Positions 1 to 13,890 of a DNA stretch of 64,000 nucleotides are shown in pieces. A program made the translations under genes and the position numbers. Source of the DNA: Lumbricus terrestris (Eukaryota; Annelida; Clitellata; Crassiclitellata; Lumbricidae); NCBI GenBank assembly GCA_949752735.1, contig OX457053.1, positions 5,786,177 to 5,850,176 on the forward strand. Reading direction: 5' to 3'. Below the pieces are notes generated by a model. That model was not told where the DNA came from, did no database searches, and saw nothing but the letters and a program-made list of their open reading frames with translations. Each line of letters begins with the position of its first letter. Positions within the stretch are counted from its first letter, which is position 1.

Positions 1-1077
1 TTCTTGCTTAGTTTGTGTACCATTTTGTAGCAATTTCTGCTAATTATATCTTGGTCAGCAATTCAGGACTGTCTTGGGCAATAGATAGAAGCCTGACTGA
101 AGTGCAACAAAGTAGGCTATAAGCCGCAAAATAAATAAATAATCAATCACTCATTATCATATAGTCACCAGTATATAGTTACCACCAGAACTGAGTTGCC
201 GGACTTGGCCAATAAAGAAATTAATGCAATTTTAATGTAAATTGATTGAAATCTTAAACCACTCTTTTATCCGCACTGAAGTGCCGGGGTATTAGAGAAA
301 TTTTGTTAAGATGACATCTTAGACTGGTAACTAATAACGGCAACCATAGCCTACTCTATTAAAATTCACCATTTTATTTTACATTTTAATCGTTTCAAAA
401 ATTAACAAATATTATTAACTGATGCAGTGTCATAATTTAATGTAGGCCTATTTGCTTAACAACCGTAGTCCTCGAGATCCGGCATTCCTAAGTTTGCTTT
501 GTTAGTGTACTCGTTTAGTATGCTAGTCTTTATGACCTAGGCCGGTTGTTTGAACTATCTTAGCTGGCTGCAGATTGATGTCAGTTTGCGTATTCAACCG
601 TCACCCTCATTTATCAGCCTCGAATATCACGATGTTGATATTTTTCGGTGGGCGGAAGCAAAATGTTTAATGCTATAGTCAGTGAATTATCACAATTATA
701 ATGACATTAGGCCTCTAAGTAGTCTACATATTAGTCTCGTTGCCAAATTGTCAACTTCGATTTAACCAGATTAGGCCTACAATTCATGCTTTAATAAAAT
801 TAATCATGAGTTGGTCTGCTGCCCGAGTTCAATTTTTAGTCCGGCTACGCTACTGGAACCAACAACGTCCCTGCGCCGGTCCTAAGCCCGGACAAAAGGA
901 GGAAGGTTTGCCAGATGGGTGGCAATACGCTGGCAGTAAAAGACCAAGACGATTGAAATCCGCAAAAATCACGACACAAGTGACAGCGACCATAGCGATG
1001 CTTCTAGGTGTCATGATGTGAAGCAGACATGCACAGGCCGGTCAGGAACGACCGCTGGAGAGAGTCGGGAGAGAGCA
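1..1077. other. AT-rich non-coding DNA, no gene seen
   Basis: I see no convincing coding exon or recognisable repeat here. A 93-codon open frame at 740-1021 has no family resemblance and no supporting context. TAGGCCTA-type motifs occur several times, for example near 446 and 774. Confidence 0.5.
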
Positions 1078-1436
<359 letters not shown>

Positions 1437-1494
1437 GTGATTTTCTAAATTTCTTCTTAAAAACCCAAACACTAGTGCACAATCGTATTTCCCT

Positions 1495-2995
1495 TGGAAT
1501 GTTTTCCCAAGTGGTGATCCCAGAAGATTTTATAGAAAAAATCGAGTGTTTGTGCGAGCATAAGTACGGCGATACGAGAAAGAGTGTCTTGTAAAATGAG
1601 AATGACCCTGAGATGAGAGCTGAAAATATTTTTTGTATAAGGATGACATGAGGCTTCGGTGAAACCGGTACATAAATTCTACTATTTGGAAAGTTCTCAT
1701 CTGGTCGAGTTTTAAAATTTTAAGATTGAAGAATATGCGGGCAGTGTGAGAGCCATATGGAGCTCCCACAATAAGACGAACAGCTCTTTTTGGCAAAATA
1801 TTAACTCTATGTAGAGCCCACACCATGTTATAATAAGAGAGATATGGATGTACTAAAGAATATTATAGTTTAATCCTAATACTAGGTGGTAAACTGTAAG
1901 CAGTTCGAGCCATTACTCCGATATTTTTTGCTATTTTTGAAGCGACATGAGCAATATGATTAATTCCATGTTAAATGGCTATCAACGTAGACTCCTAGAA
2001 ATTTAGTAGATTTTACAGAAGTGAGAGATATGCCGTTAATATGTTATTTGAATTCTCCAACTGTGATTTTTCCTATGTGATTTAAACAGGATGTAGTTAG
2101 TTTTTTTCCAAGTTTAATGACAATCTGTTAGCTTTAAACCAATCGGCAACGAGTTCCAGTCCCACGTTTATGATTTGAAATAGCGTATGTATGCAAGAGT
2201 GCGAATAAAAAACGTTCGTATCATCTACAAAAAGATGAAGAACAAGCGGATGGAGACGTTTGGGAGATCGTTGATATAGAGGAGAAACAACAGGGGCCCT
2301 AGATCCCTGTGGGACACCATATAGAATCCTTTTTAAAGTGGAGCGTTTGCATTTATTTTCAACACATTGCTGACGTCCATCCAAATAACTTGCACCCCAA
2401 CTGAGTTGTGAACCACGTGTACCATAAGTTTCTAATTTTTGTAGTGGGATTTTATGATTTACAGTGTCAAATGCTTTCGCCAAGTCAAAAAAATACCCAA
2501 GGAGAATTCATTATTATCTATTGCATTAGAGATTCTATCTTGCATAGATAACAGGGACATATATGGGGAGTGACCCGATTGAAAGCCGTGCTGCGACGGG
2601 AAAAGTATGTCGGTTTTTGTAACAAATTCATATAGTCTACTATACATTGTTTTCTCAAATATTTTAGAAAAGTAAGGAAGGATAGAAATCGGACGATAAT
2701 TGGTCAAGTTGTCTCTTTCGCCTTTTTTATAGATAGGAATGACCTTTGCAATTTTTTTATGGGTGCGGGAAGATGCCTGGAATGAAAGAGCAGTTAGTCA
2801 GTTCTGCCATAGGCTGGGCAATGCAATCAATATTAGGACCCGCGATACACGGGTCAATGTCGGCCATGCCCTTATTATGTGTAGTACGTATGGACTGACT
2901 TAGGTTCAAAACCTCACTAGAGGAAGTTGAGATTAAACCAAAGGACCTCAATGGAGGGGGCTTCAAATATTTCATAAATGAATCCAAGAATATTA
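1495..2995 (-). mobile_element. Broken non-LTR (LINE) reverse transcriptase, Jockey/CR1-like
   Basis: Read on the minus strand from about 2990 down, three frame-shifted pieces form part of a reverse transcriptase. The first leads to AKVIPIYK. The next contains NYRPISILPYFSKIFEKTMY and an SQHGFQSGHS block. The third (2483-2097) contains AFDTVNHK, YGVPQGS and a degraded catalytic box FVDDTN, where most relatives have FADD. A last piece (1826-1530) matches the usual C-terminal region after the polymerase. The endonuclease and 5' half are missing, so this is a 5'-truncated, dead copy. Clade is by eye from the RT motifs. Confidence 0.8.
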
Positions 2996-3663
2996 GATTA
3001 GATTAGAGATAGATAATATTAGCTTAGATTAGATCAAATTAGATTCAACATTGACTCAGTTGCAAATCACAAACAAGGCATTTAGATTGTTGTAGGCCGA
3101 TAAGAACACACACAGACACACACATAGCCTACATGATTTGGCACTTATACGTACTTCTTGACAGTAAAACTATAATTAAACTCAAACCAAAGGAACTGTT
3201 TACTGAGTAGATTATGGAGGACAAGCAATAAAACAGAAACGATCTGAGGCCCCAGATCCATTAGCAATAAGCTCCCACTACAACTAACCTAGTTTTTTTC
3301 CATGGCTAAACAATAACCTGTTAAGAATGTAGCCTTCGTACAGAGAATATTTTGTTGCACTCACATTATGGTTGGTAGGCCTACTGATTTAAATGATTTT
3401 TCATCGATTCGATTCATTTATAAAATGTAATAGCTGTTATTGAATTAAATTCAATTAGTTCGGTCTACGCAACGTTATGCGTGAAAAACAAACTGTGAAA
3501 CAAAATGCCGTCACTGAGTTAGTAATAATAACTAGTGCTTTCTTTGTAGAAAAATGGTCTTCAATCTAAACCTGATTATCATAGTGGCAATAATTGATTT
3601 TTGAGGTTTATCAGTAAACGGTTGCCGTTGTAAACGCTAATGGAAAGCCAAAGATGGCAGATG

Positions 3664-3828
3664 GCGGCAACAGTAACAGTAACCGTAGCAGAAATCGTAT
3701 ACCAGTAGGCCTAACATTAACAGTAACTGTAACAGTAATCGTAACAGTAACCGTAACAGTAACCGTGACAGTAACAATAACCGTAACAGTAACCGTAGCA
3801 GTAACCGTAGCAATAACCGTAAACGTGA
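3664..3828. repeat. GTAACA/CCGTAA simple tandem repeat, interrupted by the gypsy insertion
   Basis: Degenerate repeats of GTAACAGTAACC run up to the 5' LTR and resume after the 3' LTR at 11219-11265. The uninterrupted counterpart in unit 2 is 28864-29028. The retrotransposon therefore landed inside this simple repeat. Confidence 0.9.
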
Positions 3829-4884
3829 TGTGGCGAAAATTGGGGTGTCCCATTTTCTGGAAGGTCCGCCCCTTCGTTTCCCGCCATTCGTTGGCCTGCC
3901 TCTTTAGCCTCTTTGCCTCTTTAGCCTCTTTTGCCTCTTTAGCCTCTTTGTTTCCCGCCATTCGTTGGCCTAGCCTCTTCTGCCTCTTTTGCCTCTTTAG
4001 CCTCTTTTGCCTCTTTTGCCTCTTTAGCCTCTTTGTTTCCCGCCATTCGGTGGCCTAGCCTCTTTGCCTCTTTAGCCTCTTTTGCCTCTTTAGCCTCTTT
4101 GTTTCCCGCCATTCGTTGGCCTAGCCTCTTCTGCCTCTTTTGCCTCTTTAGCCTCTTTTGCCTCTTTAGCCTCTTTAGCCTCTTTGCCTCTTTGCCTCTT
4201 TGCCTCTTTAGCCTCTTTAGCCTCTTTAGCCTCTTTAGGGATATATAAGGAGCTCCGTCAGCTCAGTAGCAAGCTAAGCTTAGTTGAGAACAGTCGAAGA
4301 CAGAGGCTTAGTTGAGTTGAGGTTTTAGTTGAGTGAGGCTCGGCTTTAAGTCAGATTTAGTTCAGTTTGGCGGAGTTGACTAAAGGTTTTAGTTAGAGGT
4401 GAAGCTTAGTTCAGACCAGGGAGTTCTGTAGAGTGAAGTGAAGTTTAGTTGAGTAGTTAATCAGTCGGCTAGTTGTCCGATTCCTCGGTTCGAGAGACAG
4501 GCGACGGCACGGTACGACGACGTGTGACGACCGTGTGACCACTGTGTGACGATCCGTTTTGACTGCTGTGTCACTTGATGAATAAAGCGTCTTCTGTTTG
4601 GACATCGTCTTGTTCTGTTGAGTTGGGGCGATTCGATCGGAGGGAGCTGCTACCTTCGATAGACCACGAAGGCGAACTTACGTTTCCCCCCCTGAAACGA
4701 CACGCGCGACATATGGACAGACCCCTCTCCAACTGATCATCTGGACGGCCATCCTGACGACAGCTGAGTGGGGTTTTCAACGGACGAGGAGCACTTCGAG
4801 GGTTGCCACACTTTCAACTCCCCCCTGTTACACTGATAGCGAAGTGGGGTCTACAGCGCGCTCTCCGCTTTCTTTTCCGCGACA
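3829..4884 (+). repeat. 5' LTR of the gypsy element
   Basis: U3 carries a run of GCCTCTTTAGCCTCTTTT-like repeats (about 3895-4235) interleaved with TTTCCCGCCATTCG. A TATATAA box follows at about 4243, and the polyadenylation signal AATAAA lies near 4581 in TGAATAAAGCG. This gives a conventional U3-R-U5 order. It is longer than the 3' LTR because it has more copies of the internal repeat. Confidence 0.95.
4240..4250 (+). promoter_or_regulatory. TATA box of the 5' LTR
   Basis: The sequence GGGATATATAAGGAG follows the U3 repeat block and lies about 330 bp before the AATAAA. The same arrangement occurs in the 3' LTR at about 10573. This fits the Pol II promoter driving the genomic RNA. Confidence 0.7.
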
Positions 4885-4941
4885 CTGGTACCAGAAGTGG
4901 GGTACGCAGTTCTTCTGATCGACATTCGCAATTGACGGACG

Positions 4942-7900
4942 ATGGAGGACGATGAGGAAGTGACAGTCGCCTACCCTGCTGGAGGATTCGCCGATCTACG
5001 GGCGAGCACTTCCACGCCGTTTGCCGAGGAGAGCGCGATGGCGGAGCAGCGATCGGATCGAAGACAACGGATCGAGGAGTTTCACGCTGACGAACGGAGG
5101 CCGATGAGGACGAGCTATCGAGAGACGTCCATCGAGAGAGAGACTACCGGAGATCGGCCATGGAATCGACCGCCTCCGATGAAACCAGGTAAATTCGACG
5201 GGACGGGATCGCTGGAGTCGTTCCTGGTGCAGTTTGAGGTCTGCGCCCGTCACAACCGGTGGACGGCCGCGGACAAGATCGACTACCTCCCATGCTCGCT
5301 GGAAAAAGCCGCAACGCAACTTCTCTGGTACTTCGGCGCACGTCAGGACGTTAGCTACGAGGAACTCGTCGCTCGCCTACGCCAGAGGTACGGTACGGAG
5401 GGGCAGGCGGAAAGCTTTCGCGCCCAGCTGTACTACCGACGTCAACGTGCCGAAGAGACGCTGAGCGACCTACTCCACGATATACGCCGACTCGTCGTGT
5501 TAGCGTATCCAGTTCCCTCCAACGAAACTACGGAAATCATAGGCAAAGACGCTTTCCTGGAGGCGTTACGCGACCGAGACCTCTCCCTCAAGGTACGTGA
5601 AAGGGAACCGAAGAATCTGGACGAGGCCTACCGGACGGCGCTTCGTCTTGAGGCCTATCAACGTGTGACCGACGCCGACGATCGCAGACGGCCTTCCAAC
5701 CGCGTCAGGGGTACGCAGGAGGCCGACGACAGCCAGATCCAGTCGACGCTCGACCGGTTCCTGGCGACGCAGCGCGAGGAACAACGACGCTGGCAGAAGG
5801 AGATGGAGCGGCGAATCGACCAACAGTTCCAGGAGCTCCGAGTCCGAGCTCCGACCGACGACGATCTGGGGCATGACGGTCGCCCCGGAAGCCGCGGTAA
5901 CGACGACCGTGGCCAGGACGACTCGAGACGACGTGTGACCTGCTACAACTGCTCCCGCCCCGGTCACATTAGCCGGAACTGCCGCCAGCCACGACGCCCT
6001 TTCGACCGCCGGAACGACGCCGCAACTTCCGGAACGGACGCACCCACGCCACCGTCGTCGGTGGCGGTGAATCACACGACGCGTTCCAGATTGCCAGACC
6101 GAGCAAGCAGCAACGCAGTCTACATTCGTGGAACAATCAACGGCCAGCCGCAGATGTGCCTGATCGACACCGGATCTGAAGTCAGCCTGGTCCCGTCGTC
6201 GATTGTCGAAGGGTTAGCACTGCAACCTTGTTCTCGTTTTCTGATGGCTGCTAATGGCACTAGTATTAATGTCCTTGGGGAGGTCCATTTGCCTATTAGG
6301 GTAAAGGATGGTTTTGAGATCCCCACTGGATTTTTGGTGTCTGACCAAATTACGGAACCCATGTTGGGTATGGACTGGCTTCGGGAACACCGCTGTAGAA
6401 TAGGCTTTGGCAATGGTGCACTATTTTTGGGACGTAGGCGTATACCCCTTGTGAAAGGTAACGGGTCCATGTGGTGCCGTAGGGTAATACTGGCCGAGGA
6501 GGTTGTGGTGTCCCCTGAGTGTCAAAGTGAGGTCCCGGCTAGGATGATGTACGGAGATCTGACGAGTACAGCGCCCGCTTGGATGACGGAGGCGCGGGAG
6601 ATTCGACCCGGGGTTCATCTTGCCCGTGTGATAGTGGGAGACAGTGCCGACGTTAGGGTAAGATTGGTTAATCTAAACGAGGAACCTGTTAGATTTGCGA
6701 AGGACCAGTTTCTCGGTGGTTTGCATCCTGTGGAAGTGGAACAGGGGACGAAGCGGAACGAAGTGTTAGTTGATGAAAATGTACTACGAGACACTTTAAT
6801 GGCAGATTTAACGGAAGACGTTCCCTCCGAGATTCGTAAGCGGTTGGACCAGTTACTAATTGACTACAAGGACGTATTTTCTCTTAGCGACAGAGACTTA
6901 GGCAGAACGTCAATTACTACGCATAGAATAGAGACGGACGAAGCACGACCCGTGAGGCAGCCACTGCGACGCCACCCCATACCTCATAGAAGCGCAATCG
7001 ATGATGCGTTGGATGCCATGTTAAGCGATGGGGTGGTAGAACCTGCCGTTAGCGAATGGGCCTCCAACGTAGTGCTGGCCCGGAAGAAGGATGGAACCCT
7101 ACGTTTTTGTATAGACTACCGCCAGCTAAACGATCGGACAAAGAAAGACTCCTACCCGTTGCCAAAGATAGATGAGTGTCTGGATACTTTAGCGGGCGGA
7201 GGGTGGTTTAGTACCCTAGACTTGAGGAGCGGGTACCACCAGGTCGCGATGGACCCCAGGGACGCGGATTAAACCGCGTTCGTCACCCGAAGAGGCATCT
7301 TCCGGTGGAAAGTGATGCCGTTCGGGTTGTGCAACGCGCCTGCTACCTTCCAGCGCCTTATGGGCATTGTTTTGTCGGGGCTGAATTTTGAGACTTGCTT
7401 GGTCTATTTGGATGATGTGATAATATTTGGAAGCACGCCGGAACAGCACTTAGATCGGTTGGAACAAGTGTTCCAGCGCCTGAGGGGTGCCTCCCTCAAG
7501 CTGAAGCCAAGCAAGTGCAGACTGTTACGCAGAACCGTCTCCTTCTTGGGGCACATAGTGACGCCAGAGGGTGTGGCCATGGATCCGGAGAAGACCCGTG
7601 ATATAGTAGAATGGCCGGAGCCGCAAAGGTTGAGGGACGTACGAGCCTTTTTAGGGCTCTGCTCCTATTATCGGAAATTTGTACAGAACTTTTCGACCCT
7701 GGCAGCCCCGCTGTTTGAGCTGACGAAGAAGGGACGAGCGTTCGTTTGGAACGACGCGTGTCAGCAAGCGTTTGACCATCTAAAGGCAGCGTTGACGACT
7801 GATCCTATTTTAGCTTTGCCGAGAGATGAGGGGACATACGTGTTGGACTGCGATGCGTGCGATGTGGGAATAGGAGCGGTCCTGTCCCAACGCATCGACG

Positions 7901-9876
7901 GCGAGGAGCGAGTGATCGCCTACGGGAGTCGCCTCCTTTCCGCCGCGGAGAGAAACTATTGTGTGACCCGGAAGGAACTGCTGGCAATAGTTTACTTTAC
8001 CAAATTGTATCGTCAGTATCTGCTTGGCCGGCCCTTTCTCTTGAGAACGGATCACGCTGCATTGCAATGGTTACAGCGGACACCCGAACCTATCGGCCAG
8101 CAGAGTAGGTGGTTAGAGCGACTGGCGGAATTTGAGTTCCAAGTAATGCACCGCCCCGGTCGGAAACATGGGAACGCTGACGCGCTCTCACGCCGCCCAT
8201 GCCGCCAGTGTGGCCTGGAGGATTTAATATTGGTGAACGCTGTCGTCACGTCCTCTGAGACCCCAGCGCCCAGTACGGAACCTAGCCAGATCGATTCGAT
8301 GGAGCAAGCTCAACGGGACGACCCTGATTTGAGGATTGTTCGTACATGGTTAGAGGAGGGCGCTGATATCCCGCAGTTCGTAGAGCTCTTACAAGAGAAC
8401 GAAGCTGTAAAGATCTATTGGCATCAACGGGAACGGATGGGTTTAAGAGACGGCGTGCTTTACCGCCGGACGCCGGAAGGCGTCGACCAAATTGTGATAC
8501 CGAAGTCTAGAAGGGAAGACTTTCTTAGGTTAGCTCACACCGGGTTAACGGGAGGGCACCTTGGAGTTCGTAGGACCCGATGGCAAGTAAGACGCCGGGC
8601 ATACTGGGTGGGCTGGTCAGGGGACGTAAAGCGGTTCTGCAAGCGGTGTTCCCCCTGTGCTCAGTATCATCGTGGTCAGCCTCCAAGGCAGGGTCCCCTC
8701 CAGCCGTTGACGTGCGGAGAACCATGGGAGCGTTTAAGCATAGATATAACTGGTCCTCACCCGCGTAGCCGACGGGGTCACATCTATATCTTGAACGTAA
8801 TGGATGGGTTCACTAAGTATGTGGAAGCCATTCCAATGGCTAACCAAGAGGCTATTACTGTTGCCCGCGCGCTGGTAGAAACGGTTATTGTGCGCTACGG
8901 GGCCCCCTTGCAAATACTGACCGACCAAGGGACGAATTTTGATGGGCACCTGTTCCGGGAATTATGTAAGTTACTGGGGATTGATAAGGTTAGGACCTCT
9001 AGCTATCATCCGAGTGGGAATGGATTAATAGAGAGATTCCACCGGACCCTTAACGCCATGATAGGGAAAGTAGTCAGCAGCCATCAGCGAGACTGGGATG
9101 AGGTGCTCCCACTGGTGCTCGCCGCCTACCGGGCGTCGCAGCACGAAGTCACCGGCTACTCGCCCAACTATCTGATGTTCGGGCGCGAAACACGGGCGCC
9201 TATCGACCTGGTCTATGGGAGACCGCCGGATGCCGAGGATCGCATCCACACCTACGCCGCATACACGCAGAACCTGGCCGAACGCCTAGACGAGGCGTAT
9301 CGTCTGGTGCGGGAACAGTTACGTGTGTCTGCCGAACGACGCAAACACGCTTATGACCTCCGCGTACGTCCGGCGGAGTTCACCGCTGGGCAGCGCGTCT
9401 GGTACTACACTCCTCGTCGCTACCAGGGCCGCAGTCCGAAGTGGTCCCGGATGTACACCGGACCCTTCGTCGTCGTCGAGAGACTTGGGCAAGTGAATTA
9501 CACCTTGCGTAAGACTCCAAATTCCCGCAAGTTTGTCGCCCATGTGGATAAGTTACGGCCGTACCATGAAGAGGAATCCGACGAAGCGATACGAAGCTCA
9601 CCCTCCTCGCGTCCCCGTGGAAACGACAGGGACGATCCTCGAACAAACCAGGACCCTGACCGGGCGGAACAGCGCCCCAAACGAACAACGCGTCGGCCCG
9701 CCCGCTACCGATGGACCCGGTCCTTGGCGTTTGACCTTTCTACGACCCGGTTCCACGTGGAACGAATTACGCGAGTTGAGACGCTTTTGCTTTATGTTGA
9801 TGTCTCATGCGGGTTGCTTTCTTTTAAGTTGTTCCATGAAGAACCAGTTCCTGTAAACTCCGTTGAGTGTTCTTGA
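4942..9876 (+). pseudogene. gypsy gag-pol polyprotein with one in-frame stop
   Basis: A single frame runs from the ATG at 4942 to the stop at 9874-9876, broken only by TAA at 7270-7272. Domains in order, as residues counted from the first ATG: capsid-like Gag (about 75-260); a CCHC zinc knuckle CYNCSRPGHISRNC (334-347); aspartic protease with DTGSE (about 408); reverse transcriptase with FCIDYRQLN and YLDD (about 822); RNase H; integrase with an HHCC zinc finger and the D, D, E residues in SIDITGP, TDQGTNF and GLIERFH; and a GPF/Y-like tail. Gag and Pol share one frame without a ribosomal frameshift. The stop lies inside the RT domain between the palm motifs, so this copy should not make full-length Pol. 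It is described as found. Confidence 0.93.
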
Positions 9877-10237
9877 TTCTCTATTTTATGTGAGATGCTT
9901 TGAGATTGATTACAGTCTCTGTGTACATAGTTAAGAGTTACTCATGTGAGTTGTTCCACGAAGAAGACGATTTATGTGACGAGTTCTGTTTACGGCCGTT
10001 TTGCCTGTTAAGTCTATTAATTGGAGTTAGATCGTGCATAAAGGATGGACAGTGCTAACGAAGAATAGTACAGCGTTAACTCCCTATTGACAGTATACTC
10101 GTTAGAAACTTCGAATGTTTATAGTTAAGAGTTGTTGTCCCGTGTGGGGCGGACTTTGTGTTTGACTTTTGATGTGGACTCAGACTTGTGGACTGAGACG
10201 AAAAATGAGGACATTTTTAACCGTAGTGGGACGAGGA

Positions 10238-11218
10238 TGTGGCGAAAATTGGGGTGTCCCATTGTCTGGAAGGTCCGCCCCTTCGTTTCCCGCCATTCGT
10301 TGGCCTGCCTCTTTAGCCTCTTTGCCTCTTTAGCCTCTTTTGCCTCTTTAGCCTCTTTGTTTCCCGCCATTCGTTGGCCTAGCCTCTTCTGCCTCTTTTG
10401 CCTCTTTAGCCTCTTTTGCCTCTTTAGCCTCTTTGTTTCCCGCCATTCGGTGGCCTAGCCTCTTTGCCTCTTTTGCCTCTTTAGCCTCTTTAGCCTCTTT
10501 TGCCTCTTTGCCTCTTTGCCTCTTTAGCCTCTTTAGCCTCTTTAGCCTCTTTAGCCTCTTTAGCCTCTTTAGGGATATATAAGGAGCTCCGTCAGCTCAG
10601 TAGCAAGCTAAGCTTAGTTGAGAACAGTCGAAGACAGAGGCTTAGTTGAGTTGAGGTTTTAGTTGAGTGAGGCTCGGCTTTAAGTCAGATTTAGTTCAGT
10701 TTGGCGGAGTTGACTAAAGGTTTTAGTTAGAGGTGAAGCTTAGTTCAGACCAGGGAGTTCTGTAGAGTGAAGTGAAGTTTAGTTGAGTAGTTAATCAGTC
10801 GGCTAGTTGTCCGATTCCTCGGTTCGAGAGACAGGCGACGGCACGGTACGACGACGTGTGACGACCGTTTGACCACTGTGTGACGATCCGTTTCGACTGC
10901 TGTGTCACTTTATGAATAAAGCGTCTTCTGTTTGGACATCGTCTTGTTCTGTTGAGTTGGGGCGATTCGATCGGAGGGAGCTGCTACCTTCGATAGACCA
11001 CGAAGGCGAACTTACGTTTCCCCCCCTGAAACGACACGCGCGACATATGGACAGACCCCTCTCCAAATGATCATCTGGACGGCCATCCTGACGACAGCTG
11101 AGTGGGGTTTTCAACGGACGAGGAGCACTTCGAGGGTTGCCACACTTTCAACTCCCCCCTGTTACACTGATAGCGAAGTGGGGTCTACAGCGCGCTCTCC
11201 GCTTTCTTTTCCGCGACA
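10238..11218 (+). repeat. 3' LTR of the gypsy element
   Basis: It matches the 5' LTR from TGTGGCG to GCGACA, with a shorter GCCTCTTTA repeat block (about 10300-10570). Substitutions seen by eye include ATTGTCTGG for ATTTTCTGG and CCAAATGATC for CCAACTGATC. The TATA box and AATAAA are intact. Confidence 0.95.
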
Positions 11219-11265
11219 GTAACAGTAATTGTAGCAGTAACCGTAACAGCAACAACAGTAATCGT

Positions 11266-13880
11266 TTACTGTTAAACCTTGAAATGCAAATGTTTGCCTC
11301 AAATGCAAACGATCGCTTACTTCACCACTCAAAAGTTTCGCATTATCATCATATTCACCACGTTGTCTACTCCAGAAACTATGACCGCTTGCATCAAAGA
11401 GATTTGCTTGCGTCATGAAAAAGTCTTGAAAGATTAAGCAAGAAAAAAAATCAGTCAAAAATTAATCGGTGTATAAAATATCAGCAAATAATCAAACAAT
11501 GAATCGTAAAAATGCACAGCCGTAATCGATATTATGACTTTATGAACAGCTGCGGGGCACACACTCTGTGACACTCTATGCTATTCCTCCATCAACTCTC
11601 TGTTGACATGGAAGCGTTTCAGAGATCGCAGCGGATGCTTCACGGCCAGTCTTTTCTGAGTAACGAGAGGAAGATGACGACCATTATTGCCATGAACTGA
11701 GATCCATGATGGAATTGGACGGATGTGGCGCCTCCAGTGGTGCACAAAGGCAGAACTTCCACAACTGCAACAGACAACCATCTTGATGAAACTGATTTCA
11801 TTTTAAAATTAGCTTAGCCTAACAAAGATTCTTATAATTCTTTATCGTGATGCTGTGTGCAGTTGTTTTCAACTTTTTTCTCCTCTCGTTCTTTATTGCG
11901 TGTGGGTAAGTTTCTTTGTGTGTGTTTGTATGAGCACTTGTTATAGCGCCCCATCAAGCTCTCTACTCAGAGGCGCTCCCGACTACAGCGCGGACACTGC
12001 TTCAGAGTTTCACGCCGAAGCGCTGAGCAATTCGAGTATTGTTAAACTGTTATGTAATTGTAAGAGAGACAAATGATATTGTTAACAGTATGTAGGCTAT
12101 GTAGTGTATCGAAGCGTGTTAATAAATTCATATGGCGCCTTTCGTAGAATGAATGTACAGAGGCGCTCTCAGCACGGAACCCCGGGAAAAGGATATGAGC
12201 TTAAAGTATAAGAGCCTGACACGGATAAACAGGAGATTGGTTTAGCCCTTAGTGAGTACCTCCCAACGATGTTACGTTCATGATTATCAGATCCATCTTA
12301 TTTATAGAACATTCCTTTTGAGAAGAGCTGCTCCTGTATTGTCCCTAAGCCTAGTAGGTCTTGCTGTTTATTGTCACTGCTATAGTTGTATTGTTATTGC
12401 TGTTGTCTTATCGTAAGCTGTTCCTCTGTTGTTTTATTCTACTGTGGTTTCCTTGATTTTCTTTAACACGACGTTGCTCATAGCGATTTTGCTGCCGTGG
12501 CCTAATTTATTTTTGCCTACAGAATTAAAGATCCACCGCAGCACAAAGGTCAGAAAAGTTGCAAACATGTTTACAAAACTCAACTGCAGATCCTCAGAAA
12601 CTAAGTCATGAGGTCGTCAGGATATTAATGGACTCGTGTGCAGAATTGTCCTCATGATTCAGTGACAGGGTGCAGGCGCATTTAGCCCCCAACATAAATT
12701 GTAACACACATAGGCCTACCAACCAAGTTTAGCTGAGAAACCGAGCGGTCACTGCAACTATGACCTACATGGCCTTAGGCGTAGGAGGCGGAGGTCCAGG
12801 GAGACAAATGCCCCCAAATTTCGAGCTAGTCTGTTTTTTCGGGCAAGCAGACCCCGGAAAATATTAAACACCTATACTTGAAGTTCAACGTTCATTTACA
12901 CCACATTATCTCTCAGTTCAAATAATTGATCGAATCGAGTTAGATAATTATTAGTATACTACAGTAACTCACAACCACCATGGATAAGAAATTCGTGGAA
13001 AAAGTTCTGAATTCGACGGTAGCGCTTAGCAAATAATGGCTAAAATCTCAGCAAATTCACGAGTTAAAATTTGCCCGAAAATCGCGCAAATTCGTGAGGC
13101 CTCAAGCAGGGTCTATGAGACAAATTCCTGGACGAGTCAGAGCTTTCACGGGTCCATAAGCTAACCAATTAAGGCTATAGATAGGGCTATGAGAAAAACA
13201 TAAGAAATAGGTTGGAGTAATAAAAGTTCGGGCACGACTGGGAGCGCCTCTGAAAGGTTCAACCTACAAGAGATGCTTTATGTATGATTAATTACAATAC
13301 AATACAAAACAGTATACAATTTATGAATTTATTAAATTTATTCAGTTGTTCATTTGAAGTTTAAACTGATTGTAGTGAAGACATAGGCTACAATACCGCT
13401 AAATCATAGACTTTGCAAGTTCGTATATAAGCCCGAAATTACCCAGCCTGTGTAACTATAAAAAGTAGTCTGGCCCCAGGGTATTTGCCGGTTCTCCTCG
13501 GATGCGGGCGCAAGAACAGAAACTCTGCTTTTGTATACAGATAGTCAGAGACATAGGCCTAGGGGCGTATCCAGGGTGCGCAATTCGGCCATCCCCCCAT
13601 TTGACATTTACACAAACGGATCCCTCAATTATTGAATGACAAAAAATGCTTTCAGATTTTAATGCAGTTGGCACAACTTTTAATACATTTTGTGAGAAAT
13701 ACTAAAATAGGTCGTCAGAATTATATCTGGTCAAAGCCATACCTTGATGCCACCTCTGATTTGCCCCCTCCTTCCGAAACATTGTGGATCCGTCTATAAG
13801 TGCACGACGTAATTTATTCCGGATTTATTTTTCGGGCAGAAGTAGGCTAAAATCTTGCCTTCCTGCTGAAATCTTCCCTA
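11266..13880. other. Non-coding unit 1 DNA
   Basis: Blocks 11266-11800 and 12100-12500 match unit 2. From about 12500 to 15080 unit 1 carries sequence absent from unit 2. Short conserved open frames at 11581-11781 (minus) and 29452-29682 (minus) are noted as a finding but not called genes. Confidence 0.5.
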
Positions 13881-13890
13881 CGCCCATGTA

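Larger units (their letters stand above)
3829..11218 (+). mobile_element. Full-length Ty3/gypsy LTR retrotransposon
   Basis: Two near-identical LTRs (3829-4884 and 10238-11218), each starting TGTGGCG and ending GCGACA, flank a 5.35-kb internal region holding one gag-pol frame. A candidate primer-binding site, TGGTACCAGAAGTGGGG, starts two bases after the 5' LTR. A purine-rich tract, GTGGGACGAGGA, precedes the 3' LTR. The flanking tetranucleotides GTGA and GTAA are nearly but not exactly alike, so the target duplication is uncertain. There is no envelope gene. By eye the LTRs differ at about five aligned positions plus copy number of their internal repeat, which suggests a recent insertion. 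Confidence 0.95.
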
